From: Bacillota bacterium
GTDB lineage: Bacteria > Bacillota > Clostridia > Lachnospirales > Cellulosilyticaceae
Direction: 5' to 3'
Assembly (NCBI GenBank): GCA_023393125.1
Contig: JAEWMQ010000009.1
Location: forward strand, 5,101 to 69,100
Length of the DNA: 64,000 nt
Shown here: one piece after another, positions 34,509-43,640 of the stretch
How the letters are laid out: the number at the start of each line of letters is the position of its first letter
How positions within the stretch are numbered: position 1 is the first letter of the stretch
The notes under the pieces: model-generated
Database searches by the model: none
What the model saw: only the letters and a program-made list of their open reading frames with translations
What the model was told of the DNA's origin: nothing
Position numbers and translations under genes: made by a program

Positions 34509-35963
34509 CTAATTTGCTTTTGATTGTTTAAGTTCCTGATTTTTCAAATGTTCCATATAAAGTTTTGTCTCAGCTACTACCACACCAGAAAGGCCTAGTA
34601 AACCAATAAGGTTTGGAAATGCCATAAGTCCATTTACAATATCCGCAAGTGCCCAAATTTCTTCTAGTTTTAAGAATCCACTAATGGCAAGCATACCTAC
34701 AAATACCCAACGATAGATATTGATTACTTTTACACCAGCTAAATATTCTAGACAACGTTCACCGTAATAGCACCATCCTAATATAGTTGTAAATGCAAAT
34801 AAAGTTAAACAAATCGTAATAAGTACTGATCCTGTTCTAGGAAATACTTGTGAAAAGGCTGCTTGTGTTACAGCTGCCCCTTCTATACCTTCTTGACACC
34901 ATGTACCAGTCACAAGAATAGTAAGACCTGTTAAAGTACAGATAATAATGGTATCAATAAATGTCCCTGTCATAGAAATAAGTCCTTGTTCAGCAGGCCA
35001 TTCTGTTTTTGCTGCTGCTGCTGCAATAGGTGCACTACCAAGGCCTGATTCATTTGAAAATACACCTCTAGCAATACCCTTTTGTATAGCCTTTGCCATA
35101 GTTGCTCCTAAGAAGCCCCCAACTGCTGCTCTTCCTGAAAAAGCACTTACAAATACTTCTTCTAATGCAGGTAAAATATTTTTATAATTAACACCAATGA
35201 TAACTACTGTTAATACAATATACGCAATAGCCATTGCTGGTACAACTTTTTCTGATACCTTTGAAATACTGTTAATCCCACCAAATACAATAACAGCTAC
35301 TAATACAGCTACTAATATACTAATAATAGGAAATCCATTTATTGCAATCCATTCTCTTACCCCAGGTAAAATATTAAGTTGATCTAATAACCCTATTACC
35401 ATATTCCCTACATGTTGATTTACTCCAGATACATTATTAATACTTGATGAAATAGAATTTACTTGTGAGAATGTACCTATTCCTAATAAAGCAACTAAAA
35501 TCCCACTTATTGCAAAGAAGATTGCTAACGGTTTAAATTTCTTACCAAGCCCTAGTTCTATGTAATACATCGGTCCACCTGAAATCTGACCATTTGCATC
35601 TACTGTTCTATACTTAATAGCAAGTACACCTTCTGCATACTTAGTTGCCATTCCAAAAAAAGCTGCTATCCACATCCAAAATAATGCACCAGGACCACCC
35701 ATCCCAATGGCTGTAGCAACACCTACAATATTTCCTGTTCCTACTGTTGCAGCTAATGCTGTACATAAGGCTGCAAAACTATTAATATCTCCACTTCCCT
35801 TATTTTCTGCTTTAAAAATAAGCTTAGCTGCCTTGGGTAATTTGAGTACTTGAATTAATTTTAACCTAACGGTTAATAAAATACCTGTTCCCACTAATAA
35901 TATCAGTAGTGGGGCCCCCCATACAAAATCGTTAATTGCATTTAACACACTCAATAAATCCAT
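34509..35963 (-). CDS. Sodium:alanine/glycine symporter, AGCS family
   Basis: A 484-residue membrane protein with about ten spans and AGCS signatures: ALCTALAATVGTGNIVGVATAI (about 65-86), GGPGALFWMWIAAFFGMATKYAEGVLA and GVFSNESGLGSAPIAAAAA. AGCS proteins import alanine or glycine with Na+. A tandem glycine riboswitch in its leader points to glycine as substrate or signal. The Shine-Dalgarno GGGAG is 9 nt from the ATG and lies inside a predicted hairpin (35972-36007). Confidence 0.94.
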   Translation of the reverse strand: MDLLSVLNAINDFVWGAPLLILLVGTGILLTVRLKLIQVLKLPKAAKLIFKAENKGSGDINSFAALCTALAATVGTGNIVGVATAIGMGGPGALFWMWIAAFFGMATKYAEGVLAIKYRTVDANGQISGGPMYYIELGLGKKFKPLAIFFAISGILVALLGIGTFSQVNSISSSINNVSGVNQHVGNMVIGLLDQLNILPGVREWIAINGFPIISILVAVLVAVIVFGGINSISKVSEKVVPAMAIAYIVLTVVIIGVNYKNILPALEEVFVSAFSGRAAVGGFLGATMAKAIQKGIARGVFSNESGLGSAPIAAAAAKTEWPAEQGLISMTGTFIDTIIICTLTGLTILVTGTWCQEGIEGAAVTQAAFSQVFPRTGSVLITICLTLFAFTTILGWCYYGERCLEYLAGVKVINIYRWVFVGMLAISGFLKLEEIWALADIVNGLMAFPNLIGLLGLSGVVVAETKLYMEHLKNQELKQSKAN

Positions 35964-36008
35964 AAAAAAATACTCCCTTCTTTTAATTAACGTTAAAATA
36001 AGAGGAGT
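35964..36008 (-). promoter_or_regulatory. Hairpin masking the symporter ribosome binding site
   Basis: On the minus strand ACTCCTCTTATTTT pairs with AAAAGAAGGGAGT (5 GC-rich pairs, one bulge, one mismatch) and is followed at once by TATTTTTTT and the ATG. The stem buries the GGGAG ribosome binding site and also looks like an intrinsic terminator. I infer it is the expression platform of the glycine riboswitch about 200 nt upstream; the antagonist pairing was not found. Confidence 0.5.
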
Positions 36009-36197
36009 TCCTTAAGTTTATAGACTTGCTCTACTATATTAATCTATTAATTTCATATTACTTAAATAATCAAGTTACAATTTGATAAAGATTCCTACTC
36101 TAATCTTTTGTATCACATTTATATTTCCATAAATAAATCAATTATTTATACTCAATATATACATTTATCCCTGTTTATTTAACTATCTTGATTAATA

Positions 36198-36375
36198 CAG
36201 CCTGCTCTGTCCTTTTGCCTGAGAGATTAAGCAAAATTGCTTTTGCCCCTTCGGCGCCCATAACTTGAGTCTCTCCAGAGTACTGTCAGCTATGCAGTCA
36301 CCACTTATAAAATTTATAAGTACCTGAGAGTGTTACTCCTTCGGTGGGCTTTACTGCCACTCTTCTGTATAGCTT
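36198..36375 (-). promoter_or_regulatory. Tandem glycine riboswitch
   Basis: Two gcvT-type aptamers in series on the minus strand. The first (about 36373-36284) contains GAGTGGCAG, CCACCGAAGGAG and CTCTCAGGTAC. The second (about 36283-36198) contains CTCTGGAGAGACTC, GGCGCCGAAGGGGCAA, CTCTCAGGCAAAAGGACAGAG. Both have the characteristic GCCGAAGG/ACCGAAGG turn. It lies 235 nt ahead of the AGCS symporter. Confidence 0.95.
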
Positions 36376-36402
36376 CATCCAGTATTTATATTACATAAAG
36401 TG

Positions 36403-36431
36403 ATGATATCTCATTATTGTTTAGTTGTCAA
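36403..36431 (-). promoter_or_regulatory. Promoter of the glycine riboswitch transcript
   Basis: TTGACA (36431-36426), 17-bp spacer, TATCAT (36408-36403) on the minus strand. The start would fall about 20 nt ahead of the first aptamer. Confidence 0.75.
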
Positions 36432-36464
36432 TATTTTTAGTTTACTGTCGGTTTTTATACATGA

Positions 36465-36543
36465 AAATAGACCACTATTATAAGAACGAATTTTTCTATC
36501 CTCACTTTCAATTGGGATATCTCTGCTATAATAATTGGTCTAC
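36465..36543 (-). terminator. Long nested hairpin, possible terminator of the phosphoesterase gene
   Basis: TAGACCA and TATTATA segments (36468-36482) pair with 36527-36542 around a 1x2 internal loop. A second small hairpin (TATCC/GGATA) sits in the loop. On the minus strand TTTTC follows. One plus-strand A-C mismatch becomes G-U on the minus strand, favouring that strand. Confidence 0.4.
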
Positions 36544-36563
36544 TTTATAATAAGTCCTATTAT

Positions 36564-37706
36564 TTATTGATTTACTGGTATAGTATATGGAATATCATAC
36601 TTTTTTAACATTTCTTCCATAGTATAAAGTTCCTTCAGTGATAGCCTCTTTATAAACCCTTCTTTACCATAATGATAAATACTATATAAAGGTGCTATAC
36701 TACTGATATGATCTTGAAAAGATATTTCAAACCACTTTAATATGCCATGCGGTAATAGTCTTTTATTTAATACTAATTCTCTTACTTCATCAGTAATTTC
36801 TCCTATATACCATTCTTGAGAGCCCTTTTCAGACGTTCTTATCTTCCTGCACTTCATATAATACAATAACTCTCTAATAATTTGCTTCTCATGACCCCAA
36901 CATCCAATGCAAATATACTTACTTTGTTCTAATCCTATTTCTAGTATTCTCTGCACTACGTCTTGATCAATATATACTTCTCCACTTTTCTTCCTACCAT
37001 GTATATAAAGCAGTGTATCCTTTAAAACATCTTCATCTACTTCTTTTTTAATGATAGCTTCTTGCTCTTTACTACTTATTTTGTTTAAAAGCTCTTCTTT
37101 TACATATATACTATGAAAACTAATGTTAGTTTCCTCTTGGCTAAAGTCTAATATAACAAAGTTTCCTTTGTTTTCACTACTTGTCATAGCCCCTGGATCT
37201 ATTACATTCCCTTCTAAAAAAATCTTCTTTTCATAAGTCATTTCCGGTCTATGACTTCCACCTATAAAAATATAGCTATAGTCTTCATCTTTTAACTTGC
37301 CAATAGTGTGATGTGCTGATTTTTGAAGAATTTCTGCCCACCCATTGATATGACACATTAACACTTTTTTATTATTAATATTTATTACTTTTATACTAGG
37401 TGATAATTCTATTTTCTTTAATCTATCCTTACCTATTTTTTTTCTTATCCATTCTCCTTGAGCAATTTCCTCTGATTTTTTTACACTATGAAATAGACTA
37501 TCTTCATCATAGCCTTTAATATTTATAAATCGTTTATCCGTCCAAATCCAATCAAATACTTCACATGGATTAGGTCCATTACTAATATAGTCCCCCAAAT
37601 TTAAAATAAGCTCTACATCTTGCTTATTTATATAACTTATAAATGTATCTAGCATCGATAAGCTAGCATGAAGGTCTGAGATAATTGCCACTTTCTTTGC
37701 TTTCAT
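36564..37706 (-). CDS. Metallophosphoesterase with unrecognised C-terminal region
   Basis: The N-terminal half (about 1-205 of 380 residues) is a calcineurin-like phosphodiesterase of the YfcE/MJ0936 kind: SDLHAS, GDYISNGPNP, MCHINGW and GGSHRPE supply most metal ligands. The usual GNHD/GNCD block reads KGYDED, so one ligand differs. Residues about 215-380 have no family I recognise; they include a CIGCWGH segment and an EWYIGEITDE stretch and are largely helical. GGGGGAGG 11 nt ahead of the ATG at 37706 suggests that start, but an ATG seven codons earlier is possible. Confidence 0.75.
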   Translation of the reverse strand: MKAKKVAIISDLHASLSMLDTFISYINKQDVELILNLGDYISNGPNPCEVFDWIWTDKRFINIKGYDEDSLFHSVKKSEEIAQGEWIRKKIGKDRLKKIELSPSIKVININNKKVLMCHINGWAEILQKSAHHTIGKLKDEDYSYIFIGGSHRPEMTYEKKIFLEGNVIDPGAMTSSENKGNFVILDFSQEETNISFHSIYVKEELLNKISSKEQEAIIKKEVDEDVLKDTLLYIHGRKKSGEVYIDQDVVQRILEIGLEQSKYICIGCWGHEKQIIRELLYYMKCRKIRTSEKGSQEWYIGEITDEVRELVLNKRLLPHGILKWFEISFQDHISSIAPLYSIYHYGKEGFIKRLSLKELYTMEEMLKKYDIPYTIPVNQ

Positions 37707-37911
37707 AAAAAGTAAGACCTCCCCCATTATCCTTAACTGACTCTCTTATTATATATTTCGTCAATAATGTGATTTAATTAATATTACGCCCATATAATAA
37801 GGCCTTTTTCTGATATTTCTTATATCTTATTTTATTTTTATACTGATTATGCTATGATACAGTTATATATGCTATGATAAATATAAATTTTTAAATTAAA
37901 GGGGCATTTCT

Positions 37912-38412
37912 ATGTATAACTTTTATAATCTTAATCCAAATCTTTCATCACCTGAAACCTCTGATCATGTTACCTTAGATATTAACTTTCCATTACATAA
38001 TGATACATTTTATGAATTATTTAATACTTATACTACTGATCCTACTGAAGAAAACCAAGACAAGCTTGGTAGTTATTTAAATACAATCAACTACCTTATT
38101 GGATTCTTCCCTAACGACGAGTCTAATAAAGATGCCAATCAGTTAGTAATCAGTAAATATGATGATTTAAATTTACTAATCTGCTCTACACAAGAAAGAG
38201 AAGTATATCTTCCAGCTTTTACTTCTACTACTGAACTTCAAAGCTGGTGTAAAGAATCTATCAATACAATCTCCGTTCCCGCTGCTTGGTTATGGAAATT
38301 CGTTTTATCTCAAAATAATTTTATAGGTATTGTTATTAACCCAGGTAGTATTGGTTGGACTATTAATTATGATCATATTCGTTCACTGTTAGATGACATT
38401 AATAATGATTAG
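37912..38412 (+). CDS. SseB-like protein
   Basis: A 166-residue soluble protein. Residues about 90-160 (YLPAFTSTTELQSW, then FIGIVINPGSIGWTINYDHIRSLL) fit the SseB N-terminal domain pattern: a short strand, a Thr-rich turn and a hydrophobic NP/G loop. The function of such proteins in Firmicutes is unknown. AAAGGGG before the ATG is a good ribosome binding site. A small membrane protein gene follows after 40 nt and is probably co-transcribed. Confidence 0.6.
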   Translation: MYNFYNLNPNLSSPETSDHVTLDINFPLHNDTFYELFNTYTTDPTEENQDKLGSYLNTINYLIGFFPNDESNKDANQLVISKYDDLNLLICSTQEREVYLPAFTSTTELQSWCKESINTISVPAAWLWKFVLSQNNFIGIVINPGSIGWTINYDHIRSLLDDINND

Positions 38413-38452
38413 ATGTCTATTAATACTTATTTTATCTAGAAAGGTTATTTAA

Positions 38453-38833
38453 ATGAACTCTAAGCTTTCAACAAAGAATCTAACTATTTGCCGTTACCTA
38501 CAATACTTATTATTGGGTATATCCTTTTTCCTTTTTTCTTCTAAAATTTCTATTTTACCTTGGTATATACCCCTAACTACTTATGCACTACTCTATATAC
38601 TCATTCTTCTCATATTGCAAATTATATTACTTTTATATACTTGGTATATGTATGAAAAACAAGAATGCTTTAAAACCATTCGTAGAATATGTTTTTTTCA
38701 TTTCTTGTTGCTTCTATTAATGTTTTTCTTATGTATTATAAGTATTAAGTGGTTCAATGTATTTAGTATTTTAGTAACTATACTTATTGGACTACTTATT
38801 ATATATCAAAAAAAGAGCTATAAAATGATTTAA
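38453..38833 (+). CDS. Four-span membrane protein of unknown function
   Basis: A 126-residue, very hydrophobic protein with four predicted membrane spans (about 16-32, 37-63, 76-97, 100-118) and few charged residues. No motif is recognised. AGAAAGG lies 8 nt upstream. It ends in a bidirectional terminator and follows the SseB-like gene. Confidence 0.6.
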   Translation: MNSKLSTKNLTICRYLQYLLLGISFFLFSSKISILPWYIPLTTYALLYILILLILQIILLLYTWYMYEKQECFKTIRRICFFHFLLLLLMFFLCIISIKWFNVFSILVTILIGLLIIYQKKSYKMI

Positions 38834-38857
38834 ATCTAATCATTTTATAGCTCTTTT
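38811..38857. terminator. Bidirectional terminator overlapping the membrane-protein stop
   Basis: AAAAGAGCTATAAAATGATT (38811-38830) pairs perfectly over 20 bp with 38838-38857, ending in T4 on either strand. Confidence 0.9.
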
Positions 38858-38862
38858 CTCTC

Positions 38863-39261
38863 TTATCTTTTTATAAACACAAAAAGTTTTAAAATAACAA
38901 AGGTCACTGGTACCCCTATTATGGCAGCTAATGCATAAGCAAACAGTTTATGGAGTTCTAGAAGATTAACAATAACAAATACAGCAATAAATTGTATTAA
39001 GAAATTGGGAATTGTAGAGATCGCAAATTTAATGAATTTCTCTACCGAAAACCTTTCTTTAAACGTAAATATACTGTTTAAAATGTACGATACAACAATT
39101 CCACTTATATAACCTGGTATAAAAGCAATAACAGGTCCCATTATTGCTGAATAAAACCAAGAGAATACAATACCGCTTAATGAATTGACACATCCAATAA
39201 TTAAAAAACATATAAACTGCGTATTAAAAAACATTTGTTTTACTTTTGTTATCCCATTCAT
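38863..39261 (-). CDS. GtrA family membrane protein
   Basis: A 132-residue protein with four spans and GtrA features: the start FICFLIIGCVNSLSGIVFSW, NSIFTFKERFSVEKFIKF between spans 2 and 3, and VPVTFVILKLFVFIKR at the end. GtrA proteins are linked to polysaccharide or glycolipid export, possibly lipid-linked sugar flipping. It is at the 3' end of the parA-parB run. Confidence 0.88.
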   Translation of the reverse strand: MNGITKVKQMFFNTQFICFLIIGCVNSLSGIVFSWFYSAIMGPVIAFIPGYISGIVVSYILNSIFTFKERFSVEKFIKFAISTIPNFLIQFIAVFVIVNLLELHKLFAYALAAIIGVPVTFVILKLFVFIKR

Positions 39262-39303
39262 TTTCTATTTCCTTTATCCTTTTATAAGAAAAGAGTATGT
39301 GAT

Positions 39304-39807
39304 TTACATACTCTTTTTATTCATTGCTTGTTCTATTGCTTGAATTTCTTCTTCAGATAAATTATAAGTAGACTTACCTGCTTTAATTGGTTTTGCATAT
39401 GTATAGCAACCATCTCTACCATAGATTCCATTGAATACTACTCCATCATTTTGCTCATCTAACAAAGCCACTGTATAGGATAAGTCTGCCCCCATATTAG
39501 CAATTGCTTGATATCTAACTACTCCCACCTTTTGAACACAATTCTTAACGGCCTTTTCCATATGCTCAATTGAAGTTTGCATTTCTTTTTCATTTTGTAA
39601 TAATACATTGAGTTTTTTAGTGTATTGAACTAATAATTCCTCTAGATTAATATCTTCTTTAGACATAAACATTTCATATCTACGTTGAATCTTTTTCATT
39701 TTACTCGCATTAATACATACTAAAATAATAAGTATAACTACTAATGCGCTTAACCCCAATACAATATAAACTAAATACTCATTTAATAATACCTGTATTT
39801 GTTCCAT
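39304..39807 (-). CDS. DUF4446 family protein
   Basis: A 167-residue protein with one N-terminal membrane span (about 10-32), a coiled-coil region (about 40-95) and a C-terminal domain with GADLSYTVALLDEQNDGVVFNGIYGRDGCYTYAKPI, the hallmark of DUF4446. Such genes often sit next to parB/soj in Firmicutes; the function is unknown. I prefer the ATG at 39807 over a GTG three codons earlier. Confidence 0.82.
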   Translation of the reverse strand: MEQIQVLLNEYLVYIVLGLSALVVILIILVCINASKMKKIQRRYEMFMSKEDINLEELLVQYTKKLNVLLQNEKEMQTSIEHMEKAVKNCVQKVGVVRYQAIANMGADLSYTVALLDEQNDGVVFNGIYGRDGCYTYAKPIKAGKSTYNLSEEEIQAIEQAMNKKSM

Positions 39808-39831
39808 ATTATCCACTCATCTTCTTTCATT

Positions 39832-40701
39832 TTACTTGTTAGCATTAATGATTTGTATAATTCTAGATAATTCTTCGTCTGAATAATACTCTATTTCTAT
39901 TTTCCCTTTTTTTGCCCCTTTAGAAATAGCTACTTTTGTTCCTAAAACACGTTGTAAGTCTTCCTGTATTTCTCTGTAGAATGGATTGTATAGCTCTTTT
40001 TCTTTATTTTTTTGCGTTTTATCCTTATTACTTGATAAGTTTTGAATATATTTTTCTATTTCTCGTACACTTAATTGTTTTTCAATTACTAAATCTGTAA
40101 GCTGCTTTTGTAACTTTATTTCTTTGACCCCAAGAATAGCCCTAGCATGACCATAACTAATCGCATCTTCTCTTAACTTTTCTTGTACATAAGGTGTTAA
40201 TTTTAGTAGCCTCATAATATTAGTTACAGCAGTTCTACTTTTCCCTACCTTCTCAGCTACTTGCTCCTGTGTTAAGTCAAAGCGTTCCATTAATAAGCTA
40301 TAAGCACACGCTAATTCCATAGGATTAAGATCTTCTCTTTGTATGTTCTCTATTAAAGCAACTTCTAGAGTTTGTTGATCAGAAAAGAGTTTAATAATAA
40401 TAGGTAATTCTGTTAAGCCAGCTAATCTTGCAGCTCTATAACGCCTTTCCCCTGCTACTATTTCATACTTATTATTTTTTTCTCTTACAATGAGTGGCTG
40501 AATAACACCGTATTCTAATATAGACTGACTTAGCTCTTGTAATTCTTCTTCACTGAATTTCTTCCTTGGTTGTCCAAAATTAGGTTCAATATCATTTATA
40601 TCTACAATTTTAATTGTTGATTCGCCTTCTGCTGTTACATTTAGTGCTTCATCTGACAAGAGTGCGTTTAATCCTCTGCCTAATCCTCTTTGTGGCTTCA
40701 T
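39832..40701 (-). CDS. parB: Chromosome-partitioning protein ParB (Spo0J)
   Basis: It loads at parS as a CTP-dependent clamp and spreads to organise origin DNA. The 289-residue protein starts with RGLGRGLNALLSD, a likely ParA-stimulating arginine tail, followed by the CTPase/ParB domain (about 30-125; GERRYRA and ENIQREDLNPME), the helix-turn-helix (about 135-190; LTQEQVAEKVGKSRTAVTN) and a C-terminal dimer domain. It begins 2 nt after the parA stop. Two perfect parS sites lie just upstream of parA. Confidence 0.96.
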   Translation of the reverse strand: MKPQRGLGRGLNALLSDEALNVTAEGESTIKIVDINDIEPNFGQPRKKFSEEELQELSQSILEYGVIQPLIVREKNNKYEIVAGERRYRAARLAGLTELPIIIKLFSDQQTLEVALIENIQREDLNPMELACAYSLLMERFDLTQEQVAEKVGKSRTAVTNIMRLLKLTPYVQEKLREDAISYGHARAILGVKEIKLQKQLTDLVIEKQLSVREIEKYIQNLSSNKDKTQKNKEKELYNPFYREIQEDLQRVLGTKVAISKGAKKGKIEIEYYSDEELSRIIQIINANK

Positions 40702-40703
40702 TA

Positions 40704-41468
40704 TTATTTGTTCCTTTCCATAAATTCCTTTGCTAATGCTCTATATTGTTCTGCCCCTTTTGATTTTGAATCATAACAAATACAAGACATGCCAAAGCTT
40801 GGGGCTTCACTTAACCTTACACTTCTAGTTATCTTAGTATTGTATACTGTACTACTAAAATGATTCTTTACTTCTTTTACTACTTGTGATGATAAATTAG
40901 TTCGATTATCATACATCGTAAATAAAATCCCCTCTAAAACTAATTTATTATTCGTATTCTTTTTAACCAAGCCGATAGTTTGTACTAGTTGTGATAATCC
41001 TTCTAATGCGTAATACTCACACTGCATTGGTATAAGTACAGAATTTGAAGCTGTTAAAGCATTAATTGTAAGAATATTAACTGCCGGTGGGCAATCAATA
41101 AAGATATAATCATAGTCATCACTTACTGTTTCTAATTGCTTCTTTAGGATAAACTCACGTTGTTTTGTATTAACTAATTCTACTTCTGTTCCAGCTAAAT
41201 TCATATTAGAAGGTATAATGTGTATATTTTCATGCTCTGCTTTTTTTATTACATCTTTTATATTTGCTTCATTTACTAAAATATCATATATTGTTGCTTG
41301 ATTTTGACCTTTTAGTACGCCACATCCACTTGTTGCATTTCCTTGCGGGTCAATATCTACAATTAGAACCTTTTTCTTTTTTTCAACAAGTGCAGCTGCT
41401 AAATTGACAACTGTTGTTGTCTTTCCAACGCCACCTTTTTGGTTAACTACTGCAATGATTTTACCCAT
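40704..41468 (-). CDS. parA: Chromosome-partitioning ATPase ParA (Soj)
   Basis: A deviant Walker ATPase that binds DNA as an ATP dimer and, with ParB, moves origins and regulates DnaA. The 254-residue protein has KGGVGKTT near the N-terminus, VLIVDIDPQGNAT and FIDCPPAVN. The ATG at 41468, 6 nt after AAGGAG, is preferred over a longer frame. Its short N-terminus (no extra HTH) is the chromosomal Soj form. Confidence 0.96.
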   Translation of the reverse strand: MGKIIAVVNQKGGVGKTTTVVNLAAALVEKKKKVLIVDIDPQGNATSGCGVLKGQNQATIYDILVNEANIKDVIKKAEHENIHIIPSNMNLAGTEVELVNTKQREFILKKQLETVSDDYDYIFIDCPPAVNILTINALTASNSVLIPMQCEYYALEGLSQLVQTIGLVKKNTNNKLVLEGILFTMYDNRTNLSSQVVKEVKNHFSSTVYNTKITRSVRLSEAPSFGMSCICYDSKSKGAEQYRALAKEFMERNK

Positions 41469-41821
41469 AACATTCTCCTTCATCTTCTTCTGTACTTCTT
41501 TAATAAAAGTATATCATAGGATAGTTTTTTTATAAACTGTTTATACTAGTATTTTGATAAGTTTCATCTATAATTTTAATTTTACATATTAACTATAGCT
41601 TTTATTAATGTTTCTACTTATAGAATATAAATCAAATGTTATGCCTTATCATTACACCCATGAAATTTCATTTGTTTTAACATCTTATTTATTTAATCTC
41701 TTATTTATATAATTTATACTCATTTCCCTTATATCACATAATCTGCTTGTTATACCTTCTTCACTAAATTACATATTTTATATTTATTTTTCATAGATAT
41801 GTGTTTAAAAAACAATTAAAA
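41469..41821. other. AT-rich parA upstream region, no gene seen
   Basis: About 350 bp that should hold the parA promoter; no reading frame or strong hairpin was identified before the parS sites begin. Confidence 0.4.
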
Positions 41822-41837
41822 TGTTTCACGTGAAACA
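41822..41837. promoter_or_regulatory. parS site 1 (ParB binding)
   Basis: TGTTTCACGTGAAACA, the perfect 16-bp Firmicutes parS palindrome, extended here to a 24-bp perfect palindrome by flanking AAAA/TTTT. Confidence 0.95.
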
Positions 41838-41859
41838 TTTTAAGAAATTTGTCGTCCTA

Positions 41860-41875
41860 TGTTTCACGTGAAACA
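41860..41875. promoter_or_regulatory. parS site 2 (ParB binding)
   Basis: A second perfect copy of the parS 16-mer, 38 bp from the first centre to centre. It abuts the argS terminator. Confidence 0.95.
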
Positions 41876-41912
41876 TAAAAAAAGTAGAAAATCTAATTGA
41901 GATTTTCTACCT
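41876..41912 (-). terminator. Terminator of argS
   Basis: GTAGAAAATCT (41884-41894) pairs with AGATTTTCTAC (41900-41910). On the minus strand it is followed by seven T. Confidence 0.88.
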
Positions 41913-41924
41913 TTCGTCAAAATA

Positions 41925-43640
41925 TTACATTTGTATTGGTGCTTTGATTCCTAATAAATGTAATGCATTCTTAATGGTATATTTTGTAGCTATAACAACT
42001 GCTAATCTAGAATTTTTAACAGCTTCATCTTCAACTAAAATTGGTAGTTCATTATAAAACTTATTGAAAGCCTGTGCTAAATCTACAGCATATCTTGCAA
42101 TATAAGATGGTTCATAATTAGCTGCTGCTGATTGGATTACATTTTTAAAGTTTGCTAATTCTTTTGCTACAGCTAAGACAGTATCATCTTTAATAACATC
42201 TTCTGATATTTCAAGTTCTGGCAAGTTATCTATATCTAATCCTGCTTTTTTAAGAAGGCTACATGCTCTTGCATGAGTATATTGTACATATGGTCCAGTT
42301 TCTCCTTGGAAATCTAATACGCGTTCCCATGAGAATTGAATATCCTTAATAATATTATTATACATATCATCAAAAATAACTGCGCCAATACCTACTTGAT
42401 TTGCAACTTCATCTTTGTTCTCAAGATCAGGATTTTTTTCTTCAATAATTTTCTTAGTCTTTTCTACTGCTTCTTTTAAGATATCTTCTAAGAAAATCAC
42501 ATTTCCAGAACGTGTAGATAATTTAGCTCCACCTTCCATACTTACCATACCAAATGGTACGTGCACTAAATCTTTTGCCCATTCCCAATCCATTTTCTCA
42601 ATTACTTTAAACCATTGAGCGAAATGAAGGTTTTGTTGAAGCGCTGTAACATAAATACATTTTTTAAAGTCATAAGTTTCTTTACGATATTTAGCTGCTG
42701 TGATATCACGAGTAGCATATAATGAGCTACCATCATTTTTAGTGATTAAACATGGTGCCATATTTTCCTCATCTAAACGTACAATTTTAGCACCTTCACT
42801 TACTTCAATAAGGCCTTTATCTTCTAAATCTTTAATAGCTGCATTCATCTTATCATTATAAAAAGCTTCACCATTGTAACTATCAAAAGTTACATCTAAC
42901 ATTTTATATACTCTCTCGAATTCATTTAAGCTTACTTCTTTAAACCATTTCCAAAGTGCTAATGCTTCTTCATCACCTTGTTCCATTCTAGTAAAGTAGT
43001 CTCTTGCTTCTTGATCCATTTCTGGATGTTCTTTAGCTTCATCATGGAATAATACGTAAATTCTAAGTAACTCAGAAATACCCTTTTCCTCTACCTGTTC
43101 CTTACTAGAATATTTTTTATAAGCTACTATTAATTTACCAAACTGTGTTCCCCAGTCACCTAAATGGTTAACTCCGATACAATTATAACCTAATGCTTCA
43201 AAAATATGATATAAACTGTTACCTATTACTGTCGAACGTAAGTGACCTACATGAAATGGCTTTGCAATATTGGGTGAAGAATAGTCAATCACTACATTTC
43301 CTTTATTCTTTTCTTTTTCTAAACCATAGTTTTCTTTATCATTTAATACTGCTAATAAAACTTCTTTTACATATATAGATTTATTTAAGAAAAAGTTAAT
43401 ATATGCATTTACATTTTCTGCTTTTTCTATAAAATCAATTTCACCTAAAGTATCTGCAATCTCCTTTGCAATCATAGGAGGAGCTTTTCTTAAAGCTTTA
43501 GCTAATTTAAAACATGGAAATGCATAATCTCCCATAGCTACATTTGTAGGTACTTCAATCATACTATAAATTTCTTCTACTGATAATGCATCAATTTTTG
43601 TATCTAAAAGTTTGGCTAACTCTAATTTAAAATCTTTCAT
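41925..43640 (-). CDS. argS: Arginyl-tRNA synthetase
   Basis: A class I synthetase of 571 residues: an N-terminal Add-1 domain (about 1-110), the HIGH-type motif HVGH in PFHVGHLRSTVIGN (about 120-135), the KMSKS position occupied by LSTRSG, and a C-terminal DALR anticodon domain (about 450-571). The ATG at 43640 is chosen for AAGGAG 7 nt upstream over a frame 18 codons longer. It stands alone between the parS sites and noc. Confidence 0.96.
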   Translation of the reverse strand: MKDFKLELAKLLDTKIDALSVEEIYSMIEVPTNVAMGDYAFPCFKLAKALRKAPPMIAKEIADTLGEIDFIEKAENVNAYINFFLNKSIYVKEVLLAVLNDKENYGLEKEKNKGNVVIDYSSPNIAKPFHVGHLRSTVIGNSLYHIFEALGYNCIGVNHLGDWGTQFGKLIVAYKKYSSKEQVEEKGISELLRIYVLFHDEAKEHPEMDQEARDYFTRMEQGDEEALALWKWFKEVSLNEFERVYKMLDVTFDSYNGEAFYNDKMNAAIKDLEDKGLIEVSEGAKIVRLDEENMAPCLITKNDGSSLYATRDITAAKYRKETYDFKKCIYVTALQQNLHFAQWFKVIEKMDWEWAKDLVHVPFGMVSMEGGAKLSTRSGNVIFLEDILKEAVEKTKKIIEEKNPDLENKDEVANQVGIGAVIFDDMYNNIIKDIQFSWERVLDFQGETGPYVQYTHARACSLLKKAGLDIDNLPELEISEDVIKDDTVLAVAKELANFKNVIQSAAANYEPSYIARYAVDLAQAFNKFYNELPILVEDEAVKNSRLAVVIATKYTIKNALHLLGIKAPIQM

